Of a stretch of 64,000 nt of DNA, positions 17,073 through 25,795 are shown piece by piece (the stretch's first letter is position 1; every line of letters begins with the position of its first letter). Position numbers and translations under genes: made by a program. A model generated the notes under the pieces. The model was not told the origin of the DNA, made no database searches, and worked only from the letters and a program-made list of their open reading frames with translations. The stretch is from Gammaproteobacteria bacterium MFB021 (lineage in GTDB: Bacteria; Pseudomonadota; Gammaproteobacteria; Pseudomonadales; Halomonadaceae): NCBI GenBank assembly GCA_000737985.1, contig JNVT01000078.1, positions 1 through 64,000 on the forward strand, read 5' to 3'.

Positions 17073-17708
17073 ATGGACCTCGCCCTCTGGATCACCTATC
17101 TCGGCGTCATCACCGCGCTGATTCTGTTTCCCGGGCCCTTTGCCCTGCTCTGCATGCATCACGGGCTGCGCCACGGGCGCCGCCGCGCGCTGGTCACGGT
17201 GGTGGGTGGCGCGCTGGCATCGCTCGCCCTGATGGCGCTGTCGTCGCTGGGCCTCGGGGCCATTCTGGCCACCTCGGAAACCGCCTTCGTGGTGCTCAAG
17301 GTGATCGGTGCGGCCTACCTGGTCTATCTCGGCGTGCAGGCGTGGCGCGCCCCGGCGGCAGCGCCTGCGGTGTCTGCCGGGGAAGGCGCACCATCCACAC
17401 TCGGGCGGAGCCGGCGGCAGCTCTTCACCAAAGGCTTTACCGTGGGGATCAGCAACCCCAAGGACCTCTTGTTCTTCGGCGCGCTGTTTCCCAACTTCAT
17501 CGACCTCGGCCAGCCGCAGTGGTCGCAGTTCGTGATCCTGGCGCTGACCTGGCTCGTGGTCGATCTAGCCACCATGACCACCTACGCCTCGGTCGGCTCC
17601 AGCGTGAGCCGCTGGTTCGCCACGCCGCGTCGCGTGCGGCTGTTCAACCGCACCACCGGCAGCCTGTTCGTTGCCGCCGGGGGTGCCCTGGCCGTGTCAC
17701 ACCGCTGA
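17073..17708 (+). CDS. LysE/RhtB-family amino acid exporter
   Basis: This 211-residue protein has six hydrophobic helices and the LysE/RhtB features: ITALILFPGPFALLCMHHGLR after the first helix, GAAYLVYLGVQAWR near residue 85, and FTKGFTVGISNPKDLLFFGALFPNF near 125. Members export amino acids or homoserine lactone-like metabolites. The substrate cannot be read from sequence. The ATG follows AAGGAAGAGAG. The next small gene starts 24 bases later on the same strand. Confidence 0.9.
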   Translation: MDLALWITYLGVITALILFPGPFALLCMHHGLRHGRRRALVTVVGGALASLALMALSSLGLGAILATSETAFVVLKVIGAAYLVYLGVQAWRAPAAAPAVSAGEGAPSTLGRSRRQLFTKGFTVGISNPKDLLFFGALFPNFIDLGQPQWSQFVILALTWLVVDLATMTTYASVGSSVSRWFATPRRVRLFNRTTGSLFVAAGGALAVSHR

Positions 17709-17732
17709 ATTCATCGTGATGGGGATTTTTCC

Positions 17733-17939
17733 ATGCCAGAGAGCGCCCTGAACCGCCCTATCGCCGTCTTCGATGCAGGTATCGGCAGCTATGCCATCGT
17801 CGCCGGTCTGGGCGAAGGCACGCCGGGCAGCGGCCGCATCCGCGCCCTGGTAACCGAGGATGAGCGCTACAGCCTGGCGGATTTTCAACGCATGCTGGCA
17901 CGCCTGGGGGTCGAGCTACCGCTCGAGAAGGTGGCGTGA
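17733..17939 (+). CDS. small hypothetical protein, 68 aa, racemase-like N-terminus
   Basis: The first 20 residues (NRPIAVFDAGIGSYAIV) resemble the start of Asp/Glu racemases, where a catalytic Asp lies in such a FDxGxG loop. The remaining part (AGLGEGTPGSGRIRALVTED then SLADFQRMLARLGVELPLEK) does not continue that fold, and the protein is a quarter of racemase length. It could be a genuine small protein or an internally deleted remnant. GGGGA lies about nine bases before the ATG. Confidence 0.5.
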   Translation: MPESALNRPIAVFDAGIGSYAIVAGLGEGTPGSGRIRALVTEDERYSLADFQRMLARLGVELPLEKVA

Positions 17940-17991
17940 GTACGCCTCGAGTGCACGGATCAAGGAGGCGAGGCAGGTAACGCGGAAGGAA

Positions 17992-18068
17992 TGGCGCCCG
18001 AAGCAGGACTCGAACCTGCAACCCACGGCTTCGAAGGCCGGTACTCTATCCAATTGAGCTATTCGGGC
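17992..18068 (-). tRNA. tRNA-Arg (anticodon TCG)
   Basis: On the minus strand the sequence folds as a 77-nt tRNA with acceptor GCCCGAA/TTCGGGC, D-arm GCTC-AATTGGAT-AGAGT, anticodon loop CTTCGAA (anticodon TCG), T-arm GCAGG-TTCGAGT-CCTGC, discriminator G and an encoded CCA. Only the outermost anticodon-stem pair is mismatched. It reads CGA arginine codons. Confidence 0.95.
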
Positions 18069-18142
18069 GCACGGCGGAGACAATAACACTCAAGGCGCCC
18101 CGCCGGCGAGCCGTTCGCTCGCTGCGGGCACCGCTGGCCGGC

Positions 18143-18955
18143 TCAGTCGCGCGGCAGGAACCCCTTGGCGCTGGCGGCCATGCGACGGTCGAGCAGGCGC
18201 TGCATGGGGGCACTGGGCTTGTCGATCTTGTGGTAGAAGCGGCTCGCGGCGTAGCTCTGGTTGAAGGCGTCGAAGTAGTCGTCGAGCACCTCGGCGGCCA
18301 CCGCGTCGCCGGTCTTGCGCAGCAGCTCGGCGGCGACCTCGGCGGTGCACAGGTGCGAGGCAGAGGCGGGCTTGCGCAGGCGGTAGCGGGTCAGGCGCTC
18401 GGTGTGCAGCGGCAGTACCGGCAAGCCGTCCAGGTAGGGGCTCTTGCGGAAGATCCGCCGCGCCTGGCGCCAGGTGCCGTCGAGCAGAATGAATACGGGA
18501 ATGAAGCCATCCTGCTTGACCCCGGCCACGGCGCGCTCGTCGACCACCCGATGCTGGTAGTCCGGCTGGTCGTCGGGAAAGATCACGAAGGGCACGTAGC
18601 GGCGGTCGGCGAGCAGTGCGAGCAGCCCCTCATCCGGCGCCGTGCGGTGCCAATCGAAGACCCGGGTCTCCGGCAGCACATCGGCGATCAGCCGCCCGGT
18701 GTTGGTCGGCTTGTTGTGCTCCAGCGGGTGCGTGAGCAGCCACACCTGGGCGTCGCTGGTGGTGCTCACCCGGTAGGGGCAGAGACAGTTGAGCACCGGC
18801 AGGCGGCAGCCGTCGCAGCGCTCGACGAAGCTGCCGCGGGCCTTGAACTCGCGCCGCGGCGGGCGCGGATGGCCGGTCGCCGGATCCTGCGCGTCGTGGG
18901 TCGCTTCGGGGTCGCGCGCCGGGCGCGCCATCATGGTGTCGGCATCGTCTCGCAT
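18143..18955 (-). CDS. tapT: DTW domain tRNA-uridine aminocarboxypropyltransferase
   Basis: The 270-residue protein matches the DTW family (E. coli YfiP/TapT), which puts the acp3U modification on uridine of tRNA using SAM. A zinc-type cluster (CDGCRLPVLNCLC) is at residues 47-59, then LLTHPLEHNKPTNTGR, and the name-giving DGTW followed by QARRI near residue 160. The C-terminal YAASRFYHKIDKPSAPM agrees with the longer YfiP type. I chose the ATG at 18955 with GGAGAG upstream rather than one nine codons earlier. It lies just upstream of a tRNA gene on the same strand. Confidence 0.85.
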   Translation of the reverse strand: MRDDADTMMARPARDPEATHDAQDPATGHPRPPRREFKARGSFVERCDGCRLPVLNCLCPYRVSTTSDAQVWLLTHPLEHNKPTNTGRLIADVLPETRVFDWHRTAPDEGLLALLADRRYVPFVIFPDDQPDYQHRVVDERAVAGVKQDGFIPVFILLDGTWRQARRIFRKSPYLDGLPVLPLHTERLTRYRLRKPASASHLCTAEVAAELLRKTGDAVAAEVLDDYFDAFNQSYAASRFYHKIDKPSAPMQRLLDRRMAASAKGFLPRD

Positions 18956-19089
18956 CGGGTGCCGCTCTCCAGCCAGTCTCAAAGGCCGCGCAGTCTATCA
19001 CTTTGCGCGGCGGGCCAAACGCAGCAATCAAGGAAAGTTATGCGACCGCAGGCGATGCCATCACCCCATCCTGGGTGCAGCGGAATGGC

Positions 19090-19743
19090 TCAGGGTGCCG
19101 GGATGTCGAGCCCTTCGCGCGCCAGCACGCGGCCAACGGCTGGCCGGGCGAGCATGCGCCGGGCGTGATCGCTCCAGACGGGGAAGTCGCTGGCCATGTC
19201 GTAGCCGAGCACGGCACCAGCGCCCCACTGCCAGAAGACGAAGAGATAGGGGTCGGCGACGCTGTAGCGCTCTCCGAGTGCCCAGGCGTCCGGGCGCTCG
19301 GCCAGGCGCGCCTCGATCATCTCGAACAGCTCGCGGGTACTGCGGCGGGCGGTCTCTACCACATCGGCCTTGGCCGCGTCACCCGTGGCGTAGCGCTCGG
19401 GGCGGCGCACGTGGGCGTAGATGGGGTGCACGCCGGAGCAGAGAAAGGCGAGCCACTCGGCGCAGCGGGCATCCTCCAGCAGCGTGCTCGGCCACAGCAC
19501 CGACTCGGGGAAGCGCTGGGAGACATAGCGCAGGATCGCCGGATTCTCGGTGATTACCGTCTCCCCCACCGCCAGCGCGGGCACCCGCCCCTTGGGGTTG
19601 ATGCGCAGATAGGCCGCCGAGCGCTGCTCGCCCGAGGCGGTATCGATGCGCACCGCCTCGAACTCGGCGCCCGCTTCTTCCAGCGCGATGTGCGAGGCGA
19701 GCGAACAGGCGCCAGGGGCGTAGAAGAGTTTCAGATCCGCCAT
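19090..19743 (-). CDS. glutathione S-transferase family protein
   Basis: The 217-residue protein has an N-terminal thioredoxin fold (LKLFYAPGACSLASHIAL, residues 4-21) with the Cys-Ser pair typical of bacterial beta-class GSTs. It also has the GSH-binding loop GRVPALAVG and VITENPAILRYV. The helical C-terminal domain follows, with YSVADPYLFVFWQW. It is likely a cytoplasmic detoxification enzyme; the substrate is unknown. AAGGAG stands nine bases before the ATG. The gene is monocistronic as far as can be seen. Confidence 0.9.
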   Translation of the reverse strand: MADLKLFYAPGACSLASHIALEEAGAEFEAVRIDTASGEQRSAAYLRINPKGRVPALAVGETVITENPAILRYVSQRFPESVLWPSTLLEDARCAEWLAFLCSGVHPIYAHVRRPERYATGDAAKADVVETARRSTRELFEMIEARLAERPDAWALGERYSVADPYLFVFWQWGAGAVLGYDMASDFPVWSDHARRMLARPAVGRVLAREGLDIPAP

Positions 19744-19842
19744 CTCGAGTATCTCCTTGGGTGAGCCCGCGCCCCGAGCCGGAGAGCCCGGGGCTTTGGT
19801 TATGGATACGAAACCGCGTGGGGACGAAACCGTATCAGCCGT

Positions 19843-20790
19843 TCAGCCCCGGGCACGCTCGGCCTCTGGCTGCTTCGCCGCAGGCACCCCGCGCTGCTTC
19901 CAGTAGCCGGCGAGCAGCGAGCCGGAGACGTTGTGCCAGACCGAGAACAGCGCCCCGGGGAGTGCCGCGCCGGCGGTGAAGAACTGGTTGGCCAGAGCCA
20001 CCGCGAGCCCGGAGTTCTGCAGCCCGACCTCGAAGGCGATGGTGCGCGCGGTGCGGATATCGAAGCCCAGCGCGCGGCTCAGCCAGTAGCCGCCGGACAG
20101 CCCGATAGCGTTATGGGCGATCACCGCCAGCGCCACGATCGGCCCCAGGGTGGCCAGATTGCCGGCGTTGAGCGCGACCACGATGGCGATGATCAACACG
20201 ATCGCCGCCATCGCCAGCGTCGCCAGGGCCGATTCGATCTTGCGGATGCGCGCCCCCAGCAGATGGTGGAACAGTACGCCGAGGGCGATCGGAGCGATGA
20301 CCAGCTGGGCGATGCTCAGCAGCATGCCGAGCACCGGCACATCGATGCTCTGGCCGACCAGCAGCCAGGTGATGAAGGGCGTGGCCACCACCGAGATCAC
20401 CGTGGAGACCATGGTCATGGTCACCGAGAGCGCCACGTGCCCGCCGGCGAGCCAGGTCATGACGTTGGACGAGGTGCCGCCGGCGGTGGCGCCGACCAGC
20501 ACCATGCCGGTGGTGAGTTCCGGCCCCAGGCCGAGCACCCGCGAGACCAGCAGCGCGGCGAGCGGCATGATCAGAAACTGCAGGACGACCCCGACGGCGA
20601 CCGGCTTGGGCGCCGTGACCACGCGGGCGAAGTCCTCGCGGGTCAGGGTCAGGCCCATGGCGAACATGATCACCACCAGCAGCATCTTGATATCGGCTTT
20701 GAAGCCGACGAAGAGCTGCGGCTGGAAGGCAGCGAGGGTGGCCAGCAGGATGGCCCAGACCGGAAACAGCCGGTTGATGCGTTCGAACAT
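19843..20790 (-). CDS. bile acid:sodium symporter (BASS) family transporter
   Basis: The 315-residue protein has about ten membrane helices and the BASS motifs: GATAGGTSSNVMTWLAGG near residue 100 and EVGLQNSGLAVALA near 270, which form the crossover helices of this fold. Related bacterial proteins carry small carboxylates; Salmonella PanS (pantoate) is the best-known near relative. The substrate here is open. The upstream spacer carries a 16-nt tandem repeat. Confidence 0.88.
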   Translation of the reverse strand: MFERINRLFPVWAILLATLAAFQPQLFVGFKADIKMLLVVIMFAMGLTLTREDFARVVTAPKPVAVGVVLQFLIMPLAALLVSRVLGLGPELTTGMVLVGATAGGTSSNVMTWLAGGHVALSVTMTMVSTVISVVATPFITWLLVGQSIDVPVLGMLLSIAQLVIAPIALGVLFHHLLGARIRKIESALATLAMAAIVLIIAIVVALNAGNLATLGPIVALAVIAHNAIGLSGGYWLSRALGFDIRTARTIAFEVGLQNSGLAVALANQFFTAGAALPGALFSVWHNVSGSLLAGYWKQRGVPAAKQPEAERARG

Positions 20791-20867
20791 GACGATGTGT
20801 CCTGGCGTTGAATGATCGTGATGGCCGCTGCGCGCGGCTCTTGGCGTCGTCTTTGGGTCTATTTCTA

Positions 20868-20931
20868 TTGTTCTGTTGTTTAGCTGCTTGGCTTCTCAAC
20901 TGCTTGGCTTCTTGACTGCTTAATTCCTTAG
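20868..20931. repeat. 16-nt tandem repeat, 3-4 units
   Basis: Units start at 20884 (CTGCTTGGCTTCTCAA), 20900 (CTGCTTGGCTTCTTGA) and 20916 (CTGCTTAATTCCTTAG); a weaker unit precedes at 20868. It lies upstream of the BASS gene on the minus strand and has the same period as, but a different sequence from, the repeat at 11900. Confidence 0.78.
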
Positions 20932-21006
20932 CCGGCTATCATGCCGCAAGGCTGGGGGGCGCGAAAGCCACCTATCGCAAGTCGACGCTCCCTCTACTCG
21001 TCCCCG

Positions 21007-21720
21007 CTAGTCGAACCCGCCCTGGGCCTTCCAGCGCGCCACCAGGGTCGGCACGCCCTGGCTGGCGGGCTCGGCGATGGGTGCCACGCCCGGCGGGGCG
21101 AGGTCGCGGGCCTGGGGGTCGATCAGCCAGCAGGGGGCATCCAGCGGCGCCTGTTCGAGCAGCAGCGCCGCCGGCATCACCGCCAGCGAGGTGCCGACCA
21201 CCAGCAGCGCGTCGGCCTCGGCGACGATATCGCAGGCCTCGGCGTAGCGCGGCACCGCCTCGCCGAACCAGACCACGTCCGGGCGTAGCTGGCTACCCTT
21301 GTCGCACAGGTCGCCCAGCGCGATGCCGCCGCGAGTAAGCGGATAGCGCAGCTTGTCATCCACCGAGGAGCGCGCCAGCAGAATCTCGCCGTGCAGATGC
21401 AGCACCTGGGTGGAGCCCGCGCGCTCGTGCAGGTCGTCGATGTTCTGGGTGATCACATCGACCCGGAAGCCGGCCGTTTCCAGCTCGGCCAGCGCGCGAT
21501 GGGCAGGGTTGGGCCGGGCGCGCCGGGTCTGCTCGCGGCGCTCGTCGTAAAAACGCAGCACGCTGGCCGGGTCACGCGCCCAGGCCTCGGGCGTGGCGAC
21601 ATCCTCGACCCGATGGTTCTCCCACAGGCCGTCGCCGTCACGAAAGGTCTTGAGCCCGCTTTCGGCGCTGATACCGGCGCCGGTGAGCACGACGAGGTGG
21701 GGCATGCGAGTCTCGGTCAT
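21007..21720 (-). CDS. Sir2-family NAD-dependent protein deacylase, zinc-less type
   Basis: This 237-residue sirtuin removes acyl groups from lysines using NAD+. GAGISAESGLKTFRD is at residues 14-28, TQNIDDLHERAG near 91, and HLHGE with the catalytic His near 110. The four zinc cysteines of E. coli CobB are missing: the region reads ARSSVDDKLRYPLTRGGIAL and then LGDLCDKGSQLRPDVVWFGE. This short, cysteine-poor class is known in several gammaproteobacteria and is probably functional. Confidence 0.92.
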   Translation of the reverse strand: MTETRMPHLVVLTGAGISAESGLKTFRDGDGLWENHRVEDVATPEAWARDPASVLRFYDERREQTRRARPNPAHRALAELETAGFRVDVITQNIDDLHERAGSTQVLHLHGEILLARSSVDDKLRYPLTRGGIALGDLCDKGSQLRPDVVWFGEAVPRYAEACDIVAEADALLVVGTSLAVMPAALLLEQAPLDAPCWLIDPQARDLAPPGVAPIAEPASQGVPTLVARWKAQGGFD

Positions 21721-21750
21721 GGAAGATCCCTGGAATGGCGCATCGCTTGA

Positions 21751-21803
21751 CTAGGTCTGTACGAAAAGTCGGCGAGCGAAGGCAGTTTTCGTATAGACCC
21801 TAG
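21751..21803. repeat. 53-bp inverted-repeat element (MITE- or REP-like)
   Basis: CTAGGTCTGTACGAAAA (21751-21767) is matched by TTTTCGTATAGACCCTAG (21786-21803) in inverted orientation with one mismatch and one indel. The loop is GTCGGCGAGCGAAGGCAG. It has no reading frame. It may be a miniature transposable element or a remnant of an insertion sequence end. Confidence 0.65.
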
Positions 21804-21895
21804 CGCACCCTAGCACGGCACCGCAGGGGCGGCACTTGAGATCACCCTGCCCAGACCCGACAATAGCGCCCCACGCCACGACCCCGACAGTTTCG

Positions 21896-22708
21896 ATGAC
21901 CGCCGCCACGCCGCCCCTTCGAGTGATCTATCGCGACGCCCAGCTGATCGCGGTGGCCAAGCCGCCGGGGATGCTGGTGCATCGCACTGCCCTGGCCCGC
22001 GGCGAGACGCGTTTCGTGATGCAGACCCTGCGCGATCAGATCGGCCAGCACGTCTTTCCTGTGCACCGGCTCGACCGCCCCACCGGCGGCGTGCTGGTGT
22101 TCGCCCTCGATAGCGAGGCCGCCGCTGCACTGACCCAGGCGTTCACCGACAAACTGGTGACCAAGCGCTATCTGGCGGTGGTGCGCGGCTGGGGCCCGGA
22201 GGCGCTGAGCGTCGATGCGCCGCTGCGCGAGGAGGACGGCATCCGGCCCAAGGCGGAAATGCCGGCCCAGCCGGCGCTGACCCACCTGCGCCGGCTCGCC
22301 TGCGTCGAGATTCCGGTGGCGATCGAGCGCTATCCGCAGTCGCGCTATGCGCTGATGGAAGCGCGCCCGGAGACCGGCCGGCGCCATCAGATTCGCCGCC
22401 ATCTGGCGCGCTGCGGGCACCCGATCATCAACGATGCCAAGCACGGCAAGGGTATCCATAACCGCTACTTCCGCGACCATCTGGACTGCCCGCACCTGCT
22501 GCTGCACGCCGCCGAGCTGCGCCTGTGGCACCCTTATGCCGAGCACTGGCTGACGCTGACCGCGGCGCCGGATGCCGCCTTCACCGCGCTGCTGGCGCGC
22601 TTCGGCTGGCAGGCCCACGCCGGCAGCGACAGCGCCCGCTTCGACCCGCCCAGCGTCACCCAGGCCGCCACCACGACGCTGGCAGAACCCAACCCCGAGA
22701 GCCCATGA
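21896..22708 (+). CDS. truC: tRNA pseudouridine(65) synthase TruC-like
   Basis: The 270-residue protein is a RluA-type pseudouridine synthase. The catalytic motif HRLDRPTGG holds Asp60, and LMEARPETGRRHQIRRHLA is the family's C-terminal active-site helix. Its length and the lack of an S4 domain fit TruC, which modifies U65 in tRNA. I chose the ATG at 21896 (MTAATPPLRVIYRD); a TTG at 21836 is unlikely. The stop overlaps the tcdA start by four bases (ATGA), so two tRNA-modification genes are translationally coupled. A longer C-terminal tail rich in Ala/Thr/Pro is present. Confidence 0.85.
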   Translation: MTAATPPLRVIYRDAQLIAVAKPPGMLVHRTALARGETRFVMQTLRDQIGQHVFPVHRLDRPTGGVLVFALDSEAAAALTQAFTDKLVTKRYLAVVRGWGPEALSVDAPLREEDGIRPKAEMPAQPALTHLRRLACVEIPVAIERYPQSRYALMEARPETGRRHQIRRHLARCGHPIINDAKHGKGIHNRYFRDHLDCPHLLLHAAELRLWHPYAEHWLTLTAAPDAAFTALLARFGWQAHAGSDSARFDPPSVTQAATTTLAEPNPESP

Positions 22709-23610
22709 CCGACGACTACGACTTCCGCTTCGGCGGTATCCGCCGCCTCTACGGCACCCGCGCCGCCAACGCCTTCCGCCGCGCCCACGTGGTGGTGGTC
22801 GGGGTCGGCGGCGTGGGGAGCTGGAGCGCCGAAGCGCTGGCGCGCTCGGGGATCGGCAAACTGACCCTGATCGATCTCGACGATGTCTGCGTCTCCAACG
22901 TCAATCGCCAGCTCCACGCCCTCGACGGCGAGATCGGCAAGCCCAAGGTGGCGGTGCTGGCCGAGCGCTGCCGCGCGATCTGGCCGGGTATCGAGGTGGT
23001 CGCCGACGAAGCCTTCATCACCCCGACCAATCTGGCCGAGCGCATCCCCGCCGACGCCGATCATGTGATCGACGCCATCGACCACGTCGGCGCCAAGGCG
23101 GCGCTGATCCACTACTGCCAGCGGCGCAAGCTGGCGATCACGGTGACCGGCGGCGCCGGCGGCCAGAGCGACCCCAGCCGAATCCAGATTGCCGACCTCA
23201 CCCGCACCGAGCACGACCCGCTGCTGGCCAAGGTGCGCTCGAAGCTGCGCCGGGACTACGGCTTCTCGCGCAATCCCAAGCGCCGTTTCGGCATCGAATG
23301 CGTCTACTCCGACGAGCAACTGGTCTACCCTGGCAGCGATGGCGAGGTGTGCCAGCACAAGCCGGCACCGGGTCAGGCCACCCGGCTGGACTGCGCCGCC
23401 GGTTTCGGTGCGGTGAGCGTGGTTACCGGCAGCTTCGGTTTCACCGCCGCCGCGCGGGTGCTCAGCCGGCTGGCGCGGCGCGCCCAGGCGGCGCCCGAGG
23501 TTGGCACCCCGACTGACGCCGAGAGCGCTGCGGCCGACACGCCGGGCGACGCGCCAGAGAATACCTCGCCCGCCGCTACCCCCACGCAGGAGTCCGCATC
23601 GCATGAGTGA
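22705..23610 (+). CDS. tcdA: tRNA threonylcarbamoyladenosine dehydratase TcdA
   Basis: TcdA (CsdL) is an E1-like ATP-dependent enzyme that cyclises t6A37 to ct6A in ANN-decoding tRNAs. The nucleotide-binding GVGGVGSW is at residues 33-40, followed by [19 protein letters not shown] and [13 protein letters not shown]. The core ends near residue 265 with [15 protein letters not shown] 35-residue acidic Pro/Ala/Thr tail follows, longer than in E. coli. It starts inside the truC stop and its own end overlaps the next gene by eight bases, so this is a tight three-gene unit. Confidence 0.93.
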   Translation: MTDDYDFRFGGIRRLYGTRAANAFRRAHVVVVGVGGVGSWSAEALARSGIGKLTLIDLDDVCVSNVNRQLHALDGEIGKPKVAVLAERCRAIWPGIEVVADEAFITPTNLAERIPADADHVIDAIDHVGAKAALIHYCQRRKLAITVTGGAGGQSDPSRIQIADLTRTEHDPLLAKVRSKLRRDYGFSRNPKRRFGIECVYSDEQLVYPGSDGEVCQHKPAPGQATRLDCAAGFGAVSVVTGSFGFTAAARVLSRLARRAQAAPEVGTPTDAESAAADTPGDAPENTSPAATPTQESASHE

Positions 23611-23833
23611 TTCGAGCCGCCCGGTTCCGGGCATCTACCGCCACTACAAGGGCCAGCTCTACGAGGTGCTGGATGTCGCTCAGCACAGCGAGAGCGAAGA
23701 GCGTCTGGTGATCTACCGCGCGCTCTACGGCGACTACGGTCTCTGGGCTCGGCCTCTGGAGATGTTCTGCGAGCAGGTCGACGTGAGCGGCGAACCGGTG
23801 CCGCGCTTCGCCCTGGAGAAGGCGTTCCGCTGA
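23603..23833 (+). CDS. DUF1653 domain protein
   Basis: This 76-residue protein matches DUF1653: [20 protein letters not shown], then [21 protein letters not shown] and the final RFALEKAF. The function is unknown; the compact beta-rich fold is often found near tRNA or metabolite enzymes. It overlaps tcdA by eight bases, with no room for its own promoter, so it is co-translated with tcdA. Confidence 0.88.
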   Translation: MSDSSRPVPGIYRHYKGQLYEVLDVAQHSESEERLVIYRALYGDYGLWARPLEMFCEQVDVSGEPVPRFALEKAFR

Positions 23834-23900
23834 CCGATCGGTCAAGCCCTGGCCGTATTTCTCCGCCCGAGAGTGGCTGTCTGCGCGGCCTCATGACGGG

Positions 23901-23906
23901 TATAAT
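23901..23906 (+). promoter_or_regulatory. likely -10 element of purEK promoter
   Basis: A perfect TATAAT stands 83 bases before the purE ATG. No convincing -35 is seen, and I found no clear PurR operator. Confidence 0.5.
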
Positions 23907-23988
23907 GCGCCGCTTTCCAAACCGTATCTCGACGCCGCCTGACAACCCACAAGCCGCGGCGGTCGAGCCTTTCCCCCCGGGAGGAAGC

Positions 23989-24507
23989 ATGAGCGTACGC
24001 GTCGGCGTCATCATGGGGTCGAAGTCGGACTGGTCGACCCTCTGCCATACCGTCGAGACCCTGGAGCAGCTCGGCATCGAGCACGAAACCCAGGTGGTCT
24101 CCGCCCACCGCACCCCGGACCTGCTGTTCGAGTACGCCGAGACCGCGGCCGACCGGGGGCTCGAAGTGATCATCGCCGGCGCCGGCGGCGCCGCGCATCT
24201 GCCCGGCATGTGCGCGGCCAAGACCCGCCTGCCGGTGCTGGGCGTGCCGGTCAAGTCGAGCACGCTTTCCGGGGTCGACTCGCTGCTCTCGATCGTGCAG
24301 ATGCCGGCGGGCATCCCCACCGCCACGCTGGCGATCGGCCGCGCCGGGGCGATCAATGCCGCCCTGCTCGCCGCCGCCATGCTGGCCAATCACGACGAAC
24401 GCATCCGCACCGCGCTGGAGGCCTACCGCGCCGAACAGACACGCAAGGTGCTCGAGTCCCCCGACCCGCGCCCCAGCGCCCCCGACCACGACCAGAGCGA
24501 GAGCTGA
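23989..24507 (+). CDS. purE: N5-carboxyaminoimidazole ribonucleotide mutase PurE
   Basis: PurE (class I) moves the carboxylate of N5-CAIR to give CAIR in purine synthesis. The phosphate and substrate loops are visible: [11 protein letters not shown] at residues 5-15, SAHRTPD near 40, and [12 protein letters not shown] near 70. The enzyme normally ends near residue 165; here a short hydrophilic tail is added. The start ATG has GGGAGG. purK begins three bases after the stop. Confidence 0.95.
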   Translation: MSVRVGVIMGSKSDWSTLCHTVETLEQLGIEHETQVVSAHRTPDLLFEYAETAADRGLEVIIAGAGGAAHLPGMCAAKTRLPVLGVPVKSSTLSGVDSLLSIVQMPAGIPTATLAIGRAGAINAALLAAAMLANHDERIRTALEAYRAEQTRKVLESPDPRPSAPDHDQSES

Positions 24508-24509
24508 TC

Positions 24510-25601
24510 ATGCGAATCGGAATCGTCGGTGGCGGCCAGCTTGGCCGCATGCTCGCCCAGGCCGGCGCCCCGCTCGACCTGCGCTTCACCTTTCTCGACC
24601 CGGGCAGCGAGCCCTGCGCGGCGGCGCATGGTGAGCATCTGCAGGCCGACTGGCAGGACCCGGCGGCGCTCGCGGCGCTGACCGCGAACTGCGATGCGAT
24701 CACCTTCGAGTTCGAGAACGTGCCGGCAGAGGCGGTCGCCCGTCTCGCCGAGCAGCGCCCGGCCTTCCCCCCGGCCCAGGCGCTCTCCACCGCCCGCGAT
24801 CGTTGGCTGGAGAAGTCGCTGTTCCGCGAGCTGGATATCGCCGTACCGCCGATCGCACGCATCGACAGCCAGGCCGATCTCGACGCCGCGGTGGCCGAGA
24901 TCGGCCTGCCCGCGGTGGTCAAGACCCGCACCCTGGGTTACGACGGCAAGGGCCAGAAGGTGATGCGCGAGCCCGCCGACGTCAGTGGCACCTTCGCCGA
25001 GCTCGGCGGCGTGCCGCTGATCCTCGAGGGCTTCATCGACTTCGATCACGAAATCTCGGTGATCGCAGTGCGCGCGCGGGACGGCGAGATACGCCACTGG
25101 CCGGTAGTGCGCAACGCGCATCGCCAGGGCATTCTGCACTGCTCGGTACCGCAGGTGGCGCACCCGCTGCAGGCCCAGGCCGAGGATTACGCCAGCCGGG
25201 TGATGCGCGAGCTCGACTATGTCGGGGTGATGGCGTTCGAGTTTTTTGTCACCGACGCCGGCCTGCTGGCCAACGAGATCGCCCCGCGGGTGCACAACTC
25301 CGGCCACTGGAGCATCGAAGGCGCGGTCACCAGCCAGTTCGAGAACCACGTGCGCGCGGTGGCCGGGCTGCCGCTGGGCGAGACCGCCCGCCTGGCGCCC
25401 TGCGCCATGCTCAACGTGATCGGCGCCTTCCCCGAGCGCGACGCGGTGCTCGCCGTGCCCGGCACGCGCTGGCACGACTACGGCAAGGCGCCCAGACCGG
25501 GCCGCAAGATCGGCCATATCACCGTGCTCGCCGCCGACGACGAGACGCTGGCCGAGCGGGTTGCCGCGGTGGAGGCACTGTTGGTCAACGATCTGGGCTA
25601 G
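24510..25601 (+). CDS. purK: N5-carboxyaminoimidazole ribonucleotide synthase PurK
   Basis: This ATP-grasp enzyme converts AIR, bicarbonate and ATP to N5-CAIR, the substrate of PurE. The 363 residues include the N-terminal GIVGGGQLGRMLAQAG, the ATP-grasp lid around TRTLGYDGKGQKV (near residue 150), and the metal-binding region FEFFVTDAGLLANEIAPRVH (near 245). The start lies directly after purE with no gap, so the pair is one operon as in most gammaproteobacteria. Confidence 0.96.
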   Translation: MRIGIVGGGQLGRMLAQAGAPLDLRFTFLDPGSEPCAAAHGEHLQADWQDPAALAALTANCDAITFEFENVPAEAVARLAEQRPAFPPAQALSTARDRWLEKSLFRELDIAVPPIARIDSQADLDAAVAEIGLPAVVKTRTLGYDGKGQKVMREPADVSGTFAELGGVPLILEGFIDFDHEISVIAVRARDGEIRHWPVVRNAHRQGILHCSVPQVAHPLQAQAEDYASRVMRELDYVGVMAFEFFVTDAGLLANEIAPRVHNSGHWSIEGAVTSQFENHVRAVAGLPLGETARLAPCAMLNVIGAFPERDAVLAVPGTRWHDYGKAPRPGRKIGHITVLAADDETLAERVAAVEALLVNDLG

Positions 25602-25690
25602 GCACCGCTCCTGGGGTAGCTGGCGCGCGCTGCACCCACGTCAGCTATCGCGCCCTTGCCCGCAGCCAAGACGCAAGCAGGCAGAATGAA

Positions 25691-25723
25691 AAAGGCCCCG
25701 CTGTCGATGACAGCGAGGCCTTT
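25691..25723. terminator. bidirectional terminator between purK and bfr
   Basis: AAAGGCCCCGCTGTC pairs with GACAGCGAGGCCTTT (one mismatch) around a three-base loop. The minus strand ends in five T, so it serves bfr best and purK as well. Confidence 0.82.
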
Positions 25724-25795
25724 CAGGTTCCAGCCTCTTGCTGGCGCGGGCCGGGTCCGCTCAGACTCGGCCCACGGAGCGCATTGAGCCTGCGC

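Noticed and set aside
23878-23988. PurR operator before purE
   Set aside because: No sequence close to the PurR palindrome was found; only a -10 box is convincing.
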